A stretch of DNA of 48,431 nt. It comes from Nocardia otitidiscaviarum NBRC 14405 (GTDB taxonomy: Bacteria > Actinomycetota > Actinomycetes > Mycobacteriales > Mycobacteriaceae). The stretch covers positions 1 to 48,431 of the forward strand of contig NZ_BAGD01000038.1 of assembly GCF_000308635.1 (NCBI RefSeq). Direction: 5' to 3'. The notes under the pieces are model-generated. The model was not told the DNA's origin, did no database searches, and saw only the letters and a program-made list of their open reading frames with translations. The stretch's first letter is position 1, and every line of letters begins with the position of its first letter. Shown piece by piece: positions 15,021 to 23,380 of this stretch. The position numbers were made by a program, and so were the translations under genes.

Positions 15021-17539
15021 TGGCGTCCGGGCGCGATATCCAGCCGACCGCGGCGATCCGCGGGAACCTGCAGTTCACTCACGCCGGCCTGGTCACGGCG
15101 ACCTACTTCATCGAGCCGCTCGGATACGGCCTGCGCTCGCCGCGCGACAAATACGACGTGAAGCTGGCGCACCACGCCCTGATCACGAATGTGCCCAATG
15201 GGTCGCTGCTGCTCGGCATCCAGGCCCGGCTCGAGACCCTCGATGTGCTGCGGAAGATGGTCGAGGGCGTCGACCTCGACGAGTGCGAGGACTACGCCGC
15301 GGAGGTCGTCGCCTCCTACGAGCGCATCCAGGCGATCGTGCCGCAGACCCGGATCTATCTGCTGTCCATCCCGGTGGGCTCCACGTCGACCGGGATATCG
15401 TCGCTGGCCGGATTGTGGCGTGGCAACAGCTCCGTCGATGTCGCCGCCGTCTCGCGGACCGACCTGGCCACCTACGACGAGGAGGCGAGCAAGATCCTGT
15501 CCCGGATCGGCAGCGACTTCCGGCCGACCCCGGTCCCGGCCGCACTGTTCCAGTGGCTGTGGGAGCACTACCTGTCCCGCGGCGCGGTCGGGGATCCGGC
15601 CGCGCCCACCCGGGTCGGGGTGCTCGAGGACGCCACCGCGGCGGTATTCCGTTCTGCCGCACTGGACGAGGGGGCGCAGGCCGACAACACCCGCCGGTTC
15701 CGGCCGTCGTTCACCCCGGTGATCAAGGTGGTGCAGCCGGACAGCGCCGACCGCCCGTCCTATCAGTCGGTGCTGACACCGCGCTCTTTTCCCTACGGCG
15801 GCATGACCTTTCCGGGCGGCAGCGAATTCCTCGCCATGCTCGACGGCCTCGGTGACGTGACCGTCGACTGGGGCATGCGGGTGTCCACCAGATCCGCCGA
15901 CGAGGTATTGCAGAGCAACGAGCTCGGCCTCCGACGGCTCGGCGAACAGATGGAACAGCGCGACACCGAGGTCTCCTTCGCCCAGAACACCCTGATGTCG
16001 AAGGCACAGCTGCTCAACGAGTACAACCAACACTTCGAGGTGAACGGCGGCGAGTCGGAGGTGTCGTTCACGACCGTCATCGCGGTCGGCGGTCCCTCGC
16101 GGGAGGCGACACTCGATGCGGTCAACGCACTCAAGCGCCGCTACAAGCGGTTTCAGGTCGAACTGACGGCGCCGGTGGGCGCGCAGGTGGATCTGTGGTC
16201 GATGCTGATTCCCGGCAGTCCCGTGCGCCGGGCCTACGAGGATTTCGCCCACATCGTCCCCTCCGACATGTGGGCGGGTTTCGTCCCGTTCACCTCCAGC
16301 GACATCGGTGACGACAGCGGCCCGGTGATCGGGATCAACCTGCTGTCCGGGCAATACGAGCCCATCCACTTCGGCATCATGGAGGCGGCGCTGCACGACC
16401 TGTCCGCGTCGTTCGCGGTGACCGGGGAACTCGGTTCGGGCAAGTCGTTCTTCCTCAAGCTGATGGCGGTGCTCGTTCACGACATGGGTGGCCAGTTCCT
16501 GGCCATCGACCGCAGTCAGGTCGGGGAGTGGGCGCATTTCGCCGCCGCCATCGACGACGCGGTGGTGATCGACCTGACCAACCCGACGGTGTCGCTGGAT
16601 CCGTTGCGGCTCTTCGACGCCCGGGTAGCGGGTGAGCGAGCGCTCGACTCACTGCTGCCGATGCTCGACCTGTCGCCGACGGCGAGCGCCGGTGCGGTCG
16701 TCAGCAATATGCTCACCGAGAAGGGGCGCGCCGAGCACGGCATCCACTCCATGCTGGATCTGGTGCGGGCGGCGCACCGGCTGCGGGACGAGCCGGGTTC
16801 GGGTCCGGAGTACGCGGATCTGGCGGCCCGCCTCGGCGCCGTCGCCGATCGGGTTCCGGTGCTGTTCGATCCGACGCTGAAACCGCTGCGGCTGACCGCG
16901 GCGGCGACGGTCGTACGAAGTCACGGCCTGGCCCTGCCCACCGCCGAGGAACTCACCACACCGCATCTGTATCACCGGCTGCCGCTGACCAAGCGGCTCG
17001 GTACCGCGCTCTACGAGCTCGTCGGGGTCGCCGCGCGGGAGGCGTTCCTGACCGACAACGGCAGATTCGGCCTCCTGGTCGGGGACGAGGCCCACCACTT
17101 CACCCAGACGCAGGTGGGCGCCGCGGTCACCTCGGACTTCAGCCGCGACGGACGTAAGCATCTGGCCGCCATCGGATTGGCCTCGCACGACCCGGCCACC
17201 GACTTCCAGGGCGCGGCGCACAATCTGATCCCGAACCGCTTCGTCTTCCGGCAACGGGACGAGACCCTCGCTCGCAACAGCCTGGAATGGCTCGGTGTCG
17301 ACCTCGACGAGGCGCCGTTCCTGCTGCAGATCCTGCGGGAGGAGACGTCTCCGCCGGTCGGCCAGGGTCGGCAGGTTCCCCCGGAACGGCGCGGTGAGAT
17401 GTTCATGCGCGACGCGCTGAGCCGGATCGGCCGGGGCAAGATACTCGGGCCCGCCCGCGGCGACCGGGCCGAGGCCATCACCAGCACACCGACGGCGTCC
17501 GGCCAGTCCGCGTCGCTGGAGCGCCGGGACGCGCGATGA
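15017..17539 (+). CDS. VirB4-type ATPase
   Basis: An 840-residue VirB4/TraE-type ATPase, which energises assembly and substrate transfer in type IV secretion systems at the cytosolic membrane face. Walker A is GELGSGKS near residue 470, Walker B is LLVGDEAHHF near 688, and the stretch SHDPATDFQGAAHNLIPNRFVFRQ is the usual region after it. The N-terminal 400 residues are the VirB4 N-domain. Its start codon lies inside the end of the previous gene and its stop overlaps the next ATG (17536). No VirD4-type coupling protein or relaxase is in the window, so whether DNA or protein is moved cannot be told. Confidence 0.9.
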   Translation: MMASGRDIQPTAAIRGNLQFTHAGLVTATYFIEPLGYGLRSPRDKYDVKLAHHALITNVPNGSLLLGIQARLETLDVLRKMVEGVDLDECEDYAAEVVASYERIQAIVPQTRIYLLSIPVGSTSTGISSLAGLWRGNSSVDVAAVSRTDLATYDEEASKILSRIGSDFRPTPVPAALFQWLWEHYLSRGAVGDPAAPTRVGVLEDATAAVFRSAALDEGAQADNTRRFRPSFTPVIKVVQPDSADRPSYQSVLTPRSFPYGGMTFPGGSEFLAMLDGLGDVTVDWGMRVSTRSADEVLQSNELGLRRLGEQMEQRDTEVSFAQNTLMSKAQLLNEYNQHFEVNGGESEVSFTTVIAVGGPSREATLDAVNALKRRYKRFQVELTAPVGAQVDLWSMLIPGSPVRRAYEDFAHIVPSDMWAGFVPFTSSDIGDDSGPVIGINLLSGQYEPIHFGIMEAALHDLSASFAVTGELGSGKSFFLKLMAVLVHDMGGQFLAIDRSQVGEWAHFAAAIDDAVVIDLTNPTVSLDPLRLFDARVAGERALDSLLPMLDLSPTASAGAVVSNMLTEKGRAEHGIHSMLDLVRAAHRLRDEPGSGPEYADLAARLGAVADRVPVLFDPTLKPLRLTAAATVVRSHGLALPTAEELTTPHLYHRLPLTKRLGTALYELVGVAAREAFLTDNGRFGLLVGDEAHHFTQTQVGAAVTSDFSRDGRKHLAAIGLASHDPATDFQGAAHNLIPNRFVFRQRDETLARNSLEWLGVDLDEAPFLLQILREETSPPVGQGRQVPPERRGEMFMRDALSRIGRGKILGPARGDRAEAITSTPTASGQSASLERRDAR

Positions 17540-19869
17540 GTACCCGCCGGCGTCGGGATATGGCCTGGGAGTTGACCTTCTGGGATAGCGAGCGCTGGCG
17601 ACCCCGCGCGGTCGCCCGGCGGTTCCGCGGTTGGCTGGCCGGTTCGCCGTGGCGTCGCCGGACAGCGTGGGCGCTGTTCGTGGCCTTCGTGACGCTCGTG
17701 CTGCCCGCCATACTCGGCGCGGTGGCCGTCGCCCAATCGGACACCCTGGCCCAGGGAACCGCCAACAGCGGTCTGAGCTGGATGGATGTGCGCGACTCGG
17801 ATGGTGTGCTGCTCTCGGACTACCGTTTCGTCACCGACCACGGCAGCGTGCTCGAACCGGGCAAGACCGCGCTGGCGCTGGTCCTGGAACTCGAGTTCGC
17901 GGGCTACATGGTGCTGGTGACCACCGCCATCTGGCTGATCGGCTACGCGCTGGGCTTCGGCTGGCTCGATATGTTCGCCCAGGCCCTGACCGGGGTGGCC
18001 GACGCCCTGACCGGCCAGATCGCCACCCCCATCCTGCTGGTCACCGCGGCGACCATCGGTGCGTTCTTCGTCGGCTATTTCATCGTCCGCGGCTACCACG
18101 CCAAGGCGACGATGCAGGTGGTGACGATGCTGGCGGTCGGCGTGTTCGGGCCGCTGTTCCTCGCGGAGCCGCTTGCGGATGTGCTGGCGTCGGACGGCTT
18201 GCTCGCCAAAGGCCGCGACATCGGCATCTCGGTGGCGGCGGGACTGAACGGCCACCTCAACCCGAATCCGGGCGTGCTGGTGCAGACGATGCAGGGTGAT
18301 CTCGCCGACAGCTTCGCCCGGAAGCCGCTCCAGGTGTGGAACTTCGGGCATGTGATCGACGATCGGATGTCCTGTCGCGCGCAATGGACCTCGGGGATGC
18401 GGGCCGGGGACTCGGGGCAGGTGAAGGAGGGGCTGGAGGCGTGCAACGACACCTACGCCCGTGCGGCGGCGGACAATCCGAGCGCCGGGCAGATCGGCAC
18501 CGGGCTGCTGCTGCTGATCTGCGGGACTGTCCTGCTGCTGTTCGCCGTGTACCTGGGCCTCAAGGTGATCAAGTCGGCGCTCGACACCATCTATCACGGA
18601 TTCATGGCCATTTTCGGGTTCGCCGCGGGCGGATTCGTGTACGGCCCGACACAGACCTTCCTGATCCGGAATCTCGTCCACTCCGTGATGGCGGCGGCGC
18701 AGATGGCCGTGTTCACCATCTTTCTCGGTGTCTATGTGCTGTTCCTGGCCAATGTGTTCGATCAAGCCAGGGGACAGGTGATGGCGGTGTTCGTGATCGG
18801 GGCCATCGTCGAACTCGTGGCCTTCAGTCAGCTGCGCCGGTTGAGCAAGAATCTGCGCAAGGGCAACGACTGGGTGGCGAACCGCTTCGCGCTCGCGACC
18901 CAGGGCCAGGGCTCCGGAGGAGGGGGCGGCGGCGGTGGCGGTGGCGGAGGCCGGGCACTGGGAATGGGTGAGGCTGTCGCAGCGGGTGCGGCGGGCGGTG
19001 GCCTGGGTGCCTTGGCCGGTTTCGCGGCGCTGTCGACGATCAGCGGCTCGCCGGCGACCGAGTGGCTGTTCGGTCGCACCCTGAATCCGCTGGCGCCGTA
19101 CGCCCGCCAGCGCCAGCGCGCCGAGCTCGCCCGGATGGAATACACGCCATGGCTGCTGCACCGGCAGAAGTGGTTGCTGCACAACCGGGAATCGTGGCTG
19201 CGGGCGGCGGAGCGACGCGCGCAGAAGGCGGGCGGCGTGGACGATCCGTTGAAGGTGGCCAATATCATCGACGGCCTGTACGACTCCGGCATTCCCAAGG
19301 CGGAGCTCAACGGCGCGCTGGCCGAGCTCCGGTACAACGGCAAGGCCGTGGATCCGATGGACGCCCTGCACGTCGACCGCGCCGTCGCGGTCATGAACGC
19401 GTCGAAGTCGCAGAACCCGTACGGATTCGCACCGCTGCAGAAGGCATTGGCGGCATGGGAGTCGGTGAACAACCACCCGATCGAACCGGGGCGCAGCCTG
19501 CGCGAACACCGGGCGTTCGTGGCGCAGGCGCATGTCGCCGCGACCAACTTCGCCAGGCATTCGCGGGTACCGCATTTCATCGGCGGCCAATCCGATATCG
19601 ACTGGGCTTTCGTGAACGACGTACGGGCGAACTGGGATTCGGCGGCGGCCCTGCAGGCGGCCATCTCGCCGGCGCGATGGAACCAGGTCGGCGCGAACAC
19701 CCGCCATCACATCGGGTCCGAGCTGGCGAACCAGCACCGGGACGCCGTCCTGCGTTATTACAACAACCCCGTCGAGGAGAATCGGGTGGCGGTCGACCAG
19801 ATCGCCCGGCGCATCTCCAATCTGGATCACTTGGATCCGGATGCCGGTCTCGATCCGTGGGATTCGTGA
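17536..19869 (+). CDS. VirB6-like polytopic channel protein (copy 1)
   Basis: 777 residues. One TM near 43-65 after a basic N-terminus, an extracytoplasmic loop (SWMDVRDSDGVLLSDYRF), three TMs at about 112-210, a large outside loop to about 320 containing VWNFGHV and two Cys, then four or more TMs to about 430, and a roughly 280-residue cytosolic C-domain (residues 500-777). A run of 12 glycines at about 458-469 joins the membrane part to the C-domain. This is the architecture of VirB6/TrbL-type pore proteins of Gram-positive conjugation systems. It is co-transcribed with the VirB4 gene (ATGA overlap). A paralogue follows at 20839. Confidence 0.75.
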   Translation: MSTRRRRDMAWELTFWDSERWRPRAVARRFRGWLAGSPWRRRTAWALFVAFVTLVLPAILGAVAVAQSDTLAQGTANSGLSWMDVRDSDGVLLSDYRFVTDHGSVLEPGKTALALVLELEFAGYMVLVTTAIWLIGYALGFGWLDMFAQALTGVADALTGQIATPILLVTAATIGAFFVGYFIVRGYHAKATMQVVTMLAVGVFGPLFLAEPLADVLASDGLLAKGRDIGISVAAGLNGHLNPNPGVLVQTMQGDLADSFARKPLQVWNFGHVIDDRMSCRAQWTSGMRAGDSGQVKEGLEACNDTYARAAADNPSAGQIGTGLLLLICGTVLLLFAVYLGLKVIKSALDTIYHGFMAIFGFAAGGFVYGPTQTFLIRNLVHSVMAAAQMAVFTIFLGVYVLFLANVFDQARGQVMAVFVIGAIVELVAFSQLRRLSKNLRKGNDWVANRFALATQGQGSGGGGGGGGGGGGRALGMGEAVAAGAAGGGLGALAGFAALSTISGSPATEWLFGRTLNPLAPYARQRQRAELARMEYTPWLLHRQKWLLHNRESWLRAAERRAQKAGGVDDPLKVANIIDGLYDSGIPKAELNGALAELRYNGKAVDPMDALHVDRAVAVMNASKSQNPYGFAPLQKALAAWESVNNHPIEPGRSLREHRAFVAQAHVAATNFARHSRVPHFIGGQSDIDWAFVNDVRANWDSAAALQAAISPARWNQVGANTRHHIGSELANQHRDAVLRYYNNPVEENRVAVDQIARRISNLDHLDPDAGLDPWDS

Positions 19870-19870
19870 C

Positions 19871-20707
19871 ATGGCATCGACCGATCGGCGTCGACTCATG
19901 TTCCTCGTCGCCATGGTTCCTTTTCCGATCCTGGTGATGATCCTGTTCGGGCTGATGATCGCCGGGGTCCTGATCCTGCTGAGTCTCGTGATCGGAACGG
20001 CTGGCCAATCGGCCTCGGCGGACCTGCACTATCAGTGCGATACCGCGCTGGGGCCGGACCCCTCGCTCACCGAGACGCCGGTGACCTCCACCGCGCCCCC
20101 GACCAGCGCGGCGGCCCTCACCGCACGGCCCTCGACGAATCCGTACGCCGCCATCACCGTGGACCCCGACGACACCGAAGTCTCCCAGTGGCAACGGGAC
20201 TGCGTCGAGGCCATGCGCTCGGCCCCCTACCAGCTCCCCGCCTTGCGGACACCCAATACCGGCCCCGCCGGGGCATGCGCCGGGCAGCTCGCGATGACGC
20301 AGGAGGGAAGGCGGTGGACGGAAGGGGACGACGGCGCGTCCGGGCCAGCGGATCTGTCCCGGTCCGTCGTCTACTCGGCCGCGTTGGCCGCCACCACCAC
20401 CGGTACGTGTGTATTGGTGGCAGCGCCCACCCCGAACGCCGACCGGCCCGGCTGCGCACCGGTGCTGCCGACCACGATCGCCGGACAGGGGGTATGCGGG
20501 CAGCGCGTCGATCCGTCCGCGGCCTCGGCGGGCGATCTGGTGTTCTGGGAGTACCGGGACAACGCGCCGACTCGGGTCGGCGTCGTCGTGGGCGACGGTC
20601 AGATCGTCACCGGCGATCCGTCGGCCGGTGGCTTCGTGCGGCAGGGGCTCCCGCGCGCCGGCGACGTTCGGGTCAAGCGGGTACTCGATATGGGAAGCGG
20701 TTCCTGA
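19871..20707 (+). CDS. Degenerate NlpC/P60-like exported protein
   Basis: 278 residues with one TM segment (about 9-39), then an extracytoplasmic region with paired cysteines. Residues 155-275 follow the NlpC/P60 pattern: DLSRSVVYSAALA in place of D-C-S-G and ASAGDLVFW followed by PTRVGVVVGDGQIVTG in place of H-V-G-I. The catalytic Cys is Leu162 and the catalytic His is Arg235, so hydrolase activity is unlikely. Type IV loci usually contain a VirB1-like wall-opening enzyme at this place; this may be a structural remnant that binds peptidoglycan. It begins one base after the VirB6-like stop, and looks like the last gene of the operon. Confidence 0.65.
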   Translation: MASTDRRRLMFLVAMVPFPILVMILFGLMIAGVLILLSLVIGTAGQSASADLHYQCDTALGPDPSLTETPVTSTAPPTSAAALTARPSTNPYAAITVDPDDTEVSQWQRDCVEAMRSAPYQLPALRTPNTGPAGACAGQLAMTQEGRRWTEGDDGASGPADLSRSVVYSAALAATTTGTCVLVAAPTPNADRPGCAPVLPTTIAGQGVCGQRVDPSAASAGDLVFWEYRDNAPTRVGVVVGDGQIVTGDPSAGGFVRQGLPRAGDVRVKRVLDMGSGS

Positions 20708-20747
20708 CGGGGTGAACGCGACAAACATACGATCCGTGAATAACGGT

Positions 20748-20769
20748 TGAATTCCTCGCTTCGAATTCA
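20748..20769. repeat. AT-rich inverted repeat between the operon and the second VirB6-like gene
   Basis: TGAATTC, eight bases (CTCGCTTC), GAATTCA: perfect seven-base arms in a 131-bp spacer of markedly lower GC. It could be a weak terminator for the operon or an operator for the gene starting at 20839. Confidence 0.35.
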
Positions 20770-20838
20770 CTGATTGTTCGCCTGATCGACAAAAGGGCGA
20801 TCCTGTAATCGATCGCTGTCCGTCGGTACGTTATCCAC

Positions 20839-23070
20839 GTGTACATTGCGCCGGATATTCGGCGATGGATTCGCGAAAAGCCATCGCGGCGTCGCGCGGC
20901 CTGGATAACGTCCTGCTTCGTCCTGTTGGTGCTGGTCCCGGGCGCTTTGGGAACCGTCGCGACCGCACAACCGGGCACTGCGACGCCCAGCGCCGTGGTG
21001 AACGGCGGACTCGGCTGGATGGATATCCGGGACACTTCCGGAGTGCCGCTGTCGGAGTACCATTTCGCCACCGATCACGGCTCCTTGCTCAATCCCGGCG
21101 GCGGGATGTGGGCACTGCTGATCACCCTGGAATTCGCCGGATACATGGTGATCGTCACCACGGCGATCTGGCTTATCGGATATGTCCTCAGTTTTCGGTG
21201 GCTCGATCTCTTCGCCGACGCACTGATCGGTGTCGCGGATGGTGTTGCCGCACAGCTGGCGACTCCGATCGTGCTGCTCACCGCCGCCACGATCGGGGCG
21301 GTGGTGGCGGCCTGGCAGCTCGTGCGCGGGTATCGGGCCAGGGCCACCGCGCAGACGGTCGCCATGCTCGCCGTCGCTGTGCTCGGCCCGCTCTTCCTCG
21401 CCGAACCGCTCGCGGCGGTGCTGTCCTCCGACGGACTGCTGGTACACGGGCGCGATATCGGGTTGTCGGTCGCGGCGGGGCTCAACGGCGACGGCAACCC
21501 GCAGCCGAGTGGGCTGGTAGCGGCGGTGCAGGGCGACCTGGCGGACAACTTCGCGCGGCGGCCGGTGCAGGTGTGGAACTTCGGGCACGTCGTGGACGGA
21601 CGCCACAGCTGCCGGGCGGCCTGGTCCGCCGGAATCCGGTCCGGTGAGGTGTCCGACGTCGCCGACGGGCTCCGGGACTGCGGGGATACCACCGCGCACG
21701 CGGCCATCGAGAATCCCGGAGCGGCCCAGCTGGGTACCGGGTTGTCGCTGCTCGTCTTCGGCACGTCGCTGCTGGCGTTCGCGGCCTATCTGGGCTTGCA
21801 GATCATCCGGTCCGCGCTGGACGCGGTGTATCAGGGGTTCATGGCGATCTTCGGCTTCGCGGCCGGAGGATTCGTCTACGGGCCGACGCAGACCTTCCTG
21901 GTTCGCAATATCGTCGATATCGGAGTGGCCGCCGCGCGCATGGTCGTCTACACCGTTTTCCTCGGTGTCTATGTGCTGTTTCTCGGGAATCTGTTCCGAC
22001 TGGCCGGGGACCAGGTGCTCGCCGTCCTCACCATCGGTGGGGTCGTCGAGATCGTGGCGATCTGGCAGCTACGGAGATTGAAGCGGGGCCTGGATCGCGG
22101 CGCCGCATGGATAGCGAATCGGGTCGCGCTGACAGCGCAGGGTGGCGCCCCGGCCGGTGCCGGTTCGTCCGACCCGGCGGCTCTCGGCATGGGCGCCGTG
22201 CGCGCGGCGAATTCGCTGTCATCGGGGGCGGGTCTGCTCGTCGGCCTGGCCGCCGTATCCACGGTCAACAAGTCGCCGGCCACCGCGTGGCTGTTGGGCA
22301 AGACGCGGAATCCGTTGTCGCCCTATGCGCGCCGACGTCGGAGCGCGGTACTCGACTTCGCGGAATACAGCTCGCTGTCGTTGCACCGGCAGCGATGGGC
22401 GAAGGCGAACCGCGACTCCTGGGAGCGCGCGGCGCGCTATCGCGCCGAGAAGCACGGCGGTGTGGACACGCCGCTGGCCGTCGCCGAGGTCATCGACTCG
22501 CTCATGGATTCCGGAATCCCCAAGGCGGAACTCAACGGCGCGCTCGCCACCATCGGAGTGCGTCCGGACGACGCGTTGCACGCCGACCGTGCCATCGCCG
22601 TGCAGAACGCGTCGATGTCGCAGAACACCTATGTGCCGAACCGGGTGCGACAGGCCCTGGCCGCCTGGGAATCGGTGCACAACCATCCGGTCGGACCGGA
22701 GCGGGACCTGCGTGAGCATCTGGCCTTCGCCGCGCGGGCCCAGGTCGCGGCGCGCAAGCTCGCCCGGGATGCGCCGGGGCCGCGAGTCGACGCGGAGGTC
22801 GACTCGGCATTCGTCGATCTCGTACGCCGCCACTGGGACACCCCGGGGGCGCTGCGCTCCGTCATCCCGGCGGACCGGTGGCGGTCGGTCGGCGCCGCGA
22901 CCCGGCACGTCATCGGTACCGAGGCGGCCGAGGCGCACAGCGCGGCGGTCGCACGGTACTACGGGGCGCCCACCGAGCGGAATCGCGCATTGGCCGACCA
23001 TACGGCACACCGGATTTCGGTCCTCGGCCACGGACACCCCGATGAGGGACCGGGTCCGTGGGACTACTGA
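20839..23070 (+). CDS. VirB6-like polytopic channel protein (copy 2)
   Basis: 743 residues, homologous over its full length to the 17536-19869 product. Shared landmarks are WMDIRDTSGVPLSEYHFATDHGS (read in pieces), EFAGYMVIVTTAIWLIGY, VQVWNFGHVVDG, FAAGGFVYGPTQTFL and AWESVHNHPVGPERDLREH. The TM layout is the same. The 12-Gly linker of copy 1 is replaced by a short Gly/Ala/Ser stretch. The start is GTG 20839. It lies 131 bp after the NlpC-like gene, across a low-GC spacer, and so may have its own promoter. Two VirB6-like proteins could form a hetero-oligomeric pore or alternate versions of the channel. It is a tandem duplication with divergence. Confidence 0.75.
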   Translation: MYIAPDIRRWIREKPSRRRAAWITSCFVLLVLVPGALGTVATAQPGTATPSAVVNGGLGWMDIRDTSGVPLSEYHFATDHGSLLNPGGGMWALLITLEFAGYMVIVTTAIWLIGYVLSFRWLDLFADALIGVADGVAAQLATPIVLLTAATIGAVVAAWQLVRGYRARATAQTVAMLAVAVLGPLFLAEPLAAVLSSDGLLVHGRDIGLSVAAGLNGDGNPQPSGLVAAVQGDLADNFARRPVQVWNFGHVVDGRHSCRAAWSAGIRSGEVSDVADGLRDCGDTTAHAAIENPGAAQLGTGLSLLVFGTSLLAFAAYLGLQIIRSALDAVYQGFMAIFGFAAGGFVYGPTQTFLVRNIVDIGVAAARMVVYTVFLGVYVLFLGNLFRLAGDQVLAVLTIGGVVEIVAIWQLRRLKRGLDRGAAWIANRVALTAQGGAPAGAGSSDPAALGMGAVRAANSLSSGAGLLVGLAAVSTVNKSPATAWLLGKTRNPLSPYARRRRSAVLDFAEYSSLSLHRQRWAKANRDSWERAARYRAEKHGGVDTPLAVAEVIDSLMDSGIPKAELNGALATIGVRPDDALHADRAIAVQNASMSQNTYVPNRVRQALAAWESVHNHPVGPERDLREHLAFAARAQVAARKLARDAPGPRVDAEVDSAFVDLVRRHWDTPGALRSVIPADRWRSVGAATRHVIGTEAAEAHSAAVARYYGAPTERNRALADHTAHRISVLGHGHPDEGPGPWDY

Positions 23071-23380
23071 GGGCGGCCGCAGGCCGCGACCGCGCCGTGC
23101 CGCGACGGCTGTCGGGATTCCCCCGTATCCCTCGGTTCGGATTCACGGGTAGCGAAAAGACCTCCGCGCGAACGGGATTCGACCGTGCTCTCGGTCGGTA
23201 GCGTAGCGGCTCGGAGCTGTCACCCGGACCCGCTCCGGCCCGGTCGCCCGGGTGTTCCCAGCGGTGGTGGTTCGTGTGGCGGCGCGGGTGGTCAGGATGG
23301 TTGTCGGACGGTTCCCCGAGCGGGTCGAGGAGGCATCGGATGGCCATGTGGGCGGTGGCTTCGGACGGGGCGGGGGAGTG
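23071..23380. other. Spacer after the second VirB6-like gene
   Basis: 310 bp without a supported gene. A short hairpin (GCGGCC-GCA-GGCCGC) follows the VirB6-like stop at about 23073-23087 and may terminate transcription. The M23 frame stays open upstream to GTG 23252, so part of this region could be coding if that start is used. Confidence 0.4.

Noticed and set aside
18915..18955. Poly-Gly tract in VirB6-like copy 1 as a possible assembly artefact
   Set aside because: Codons vary (GGA, GGG, GGC, GGT) and the frame is kept on both sides, so it looks like a real linker.
17011..19914. A 967-codon minus-strand frame over the VirB4/VirB6-like genes
   Set aside because: Low-complexity His/Arg/Gly protein with no motif, opposite well-supported genes.
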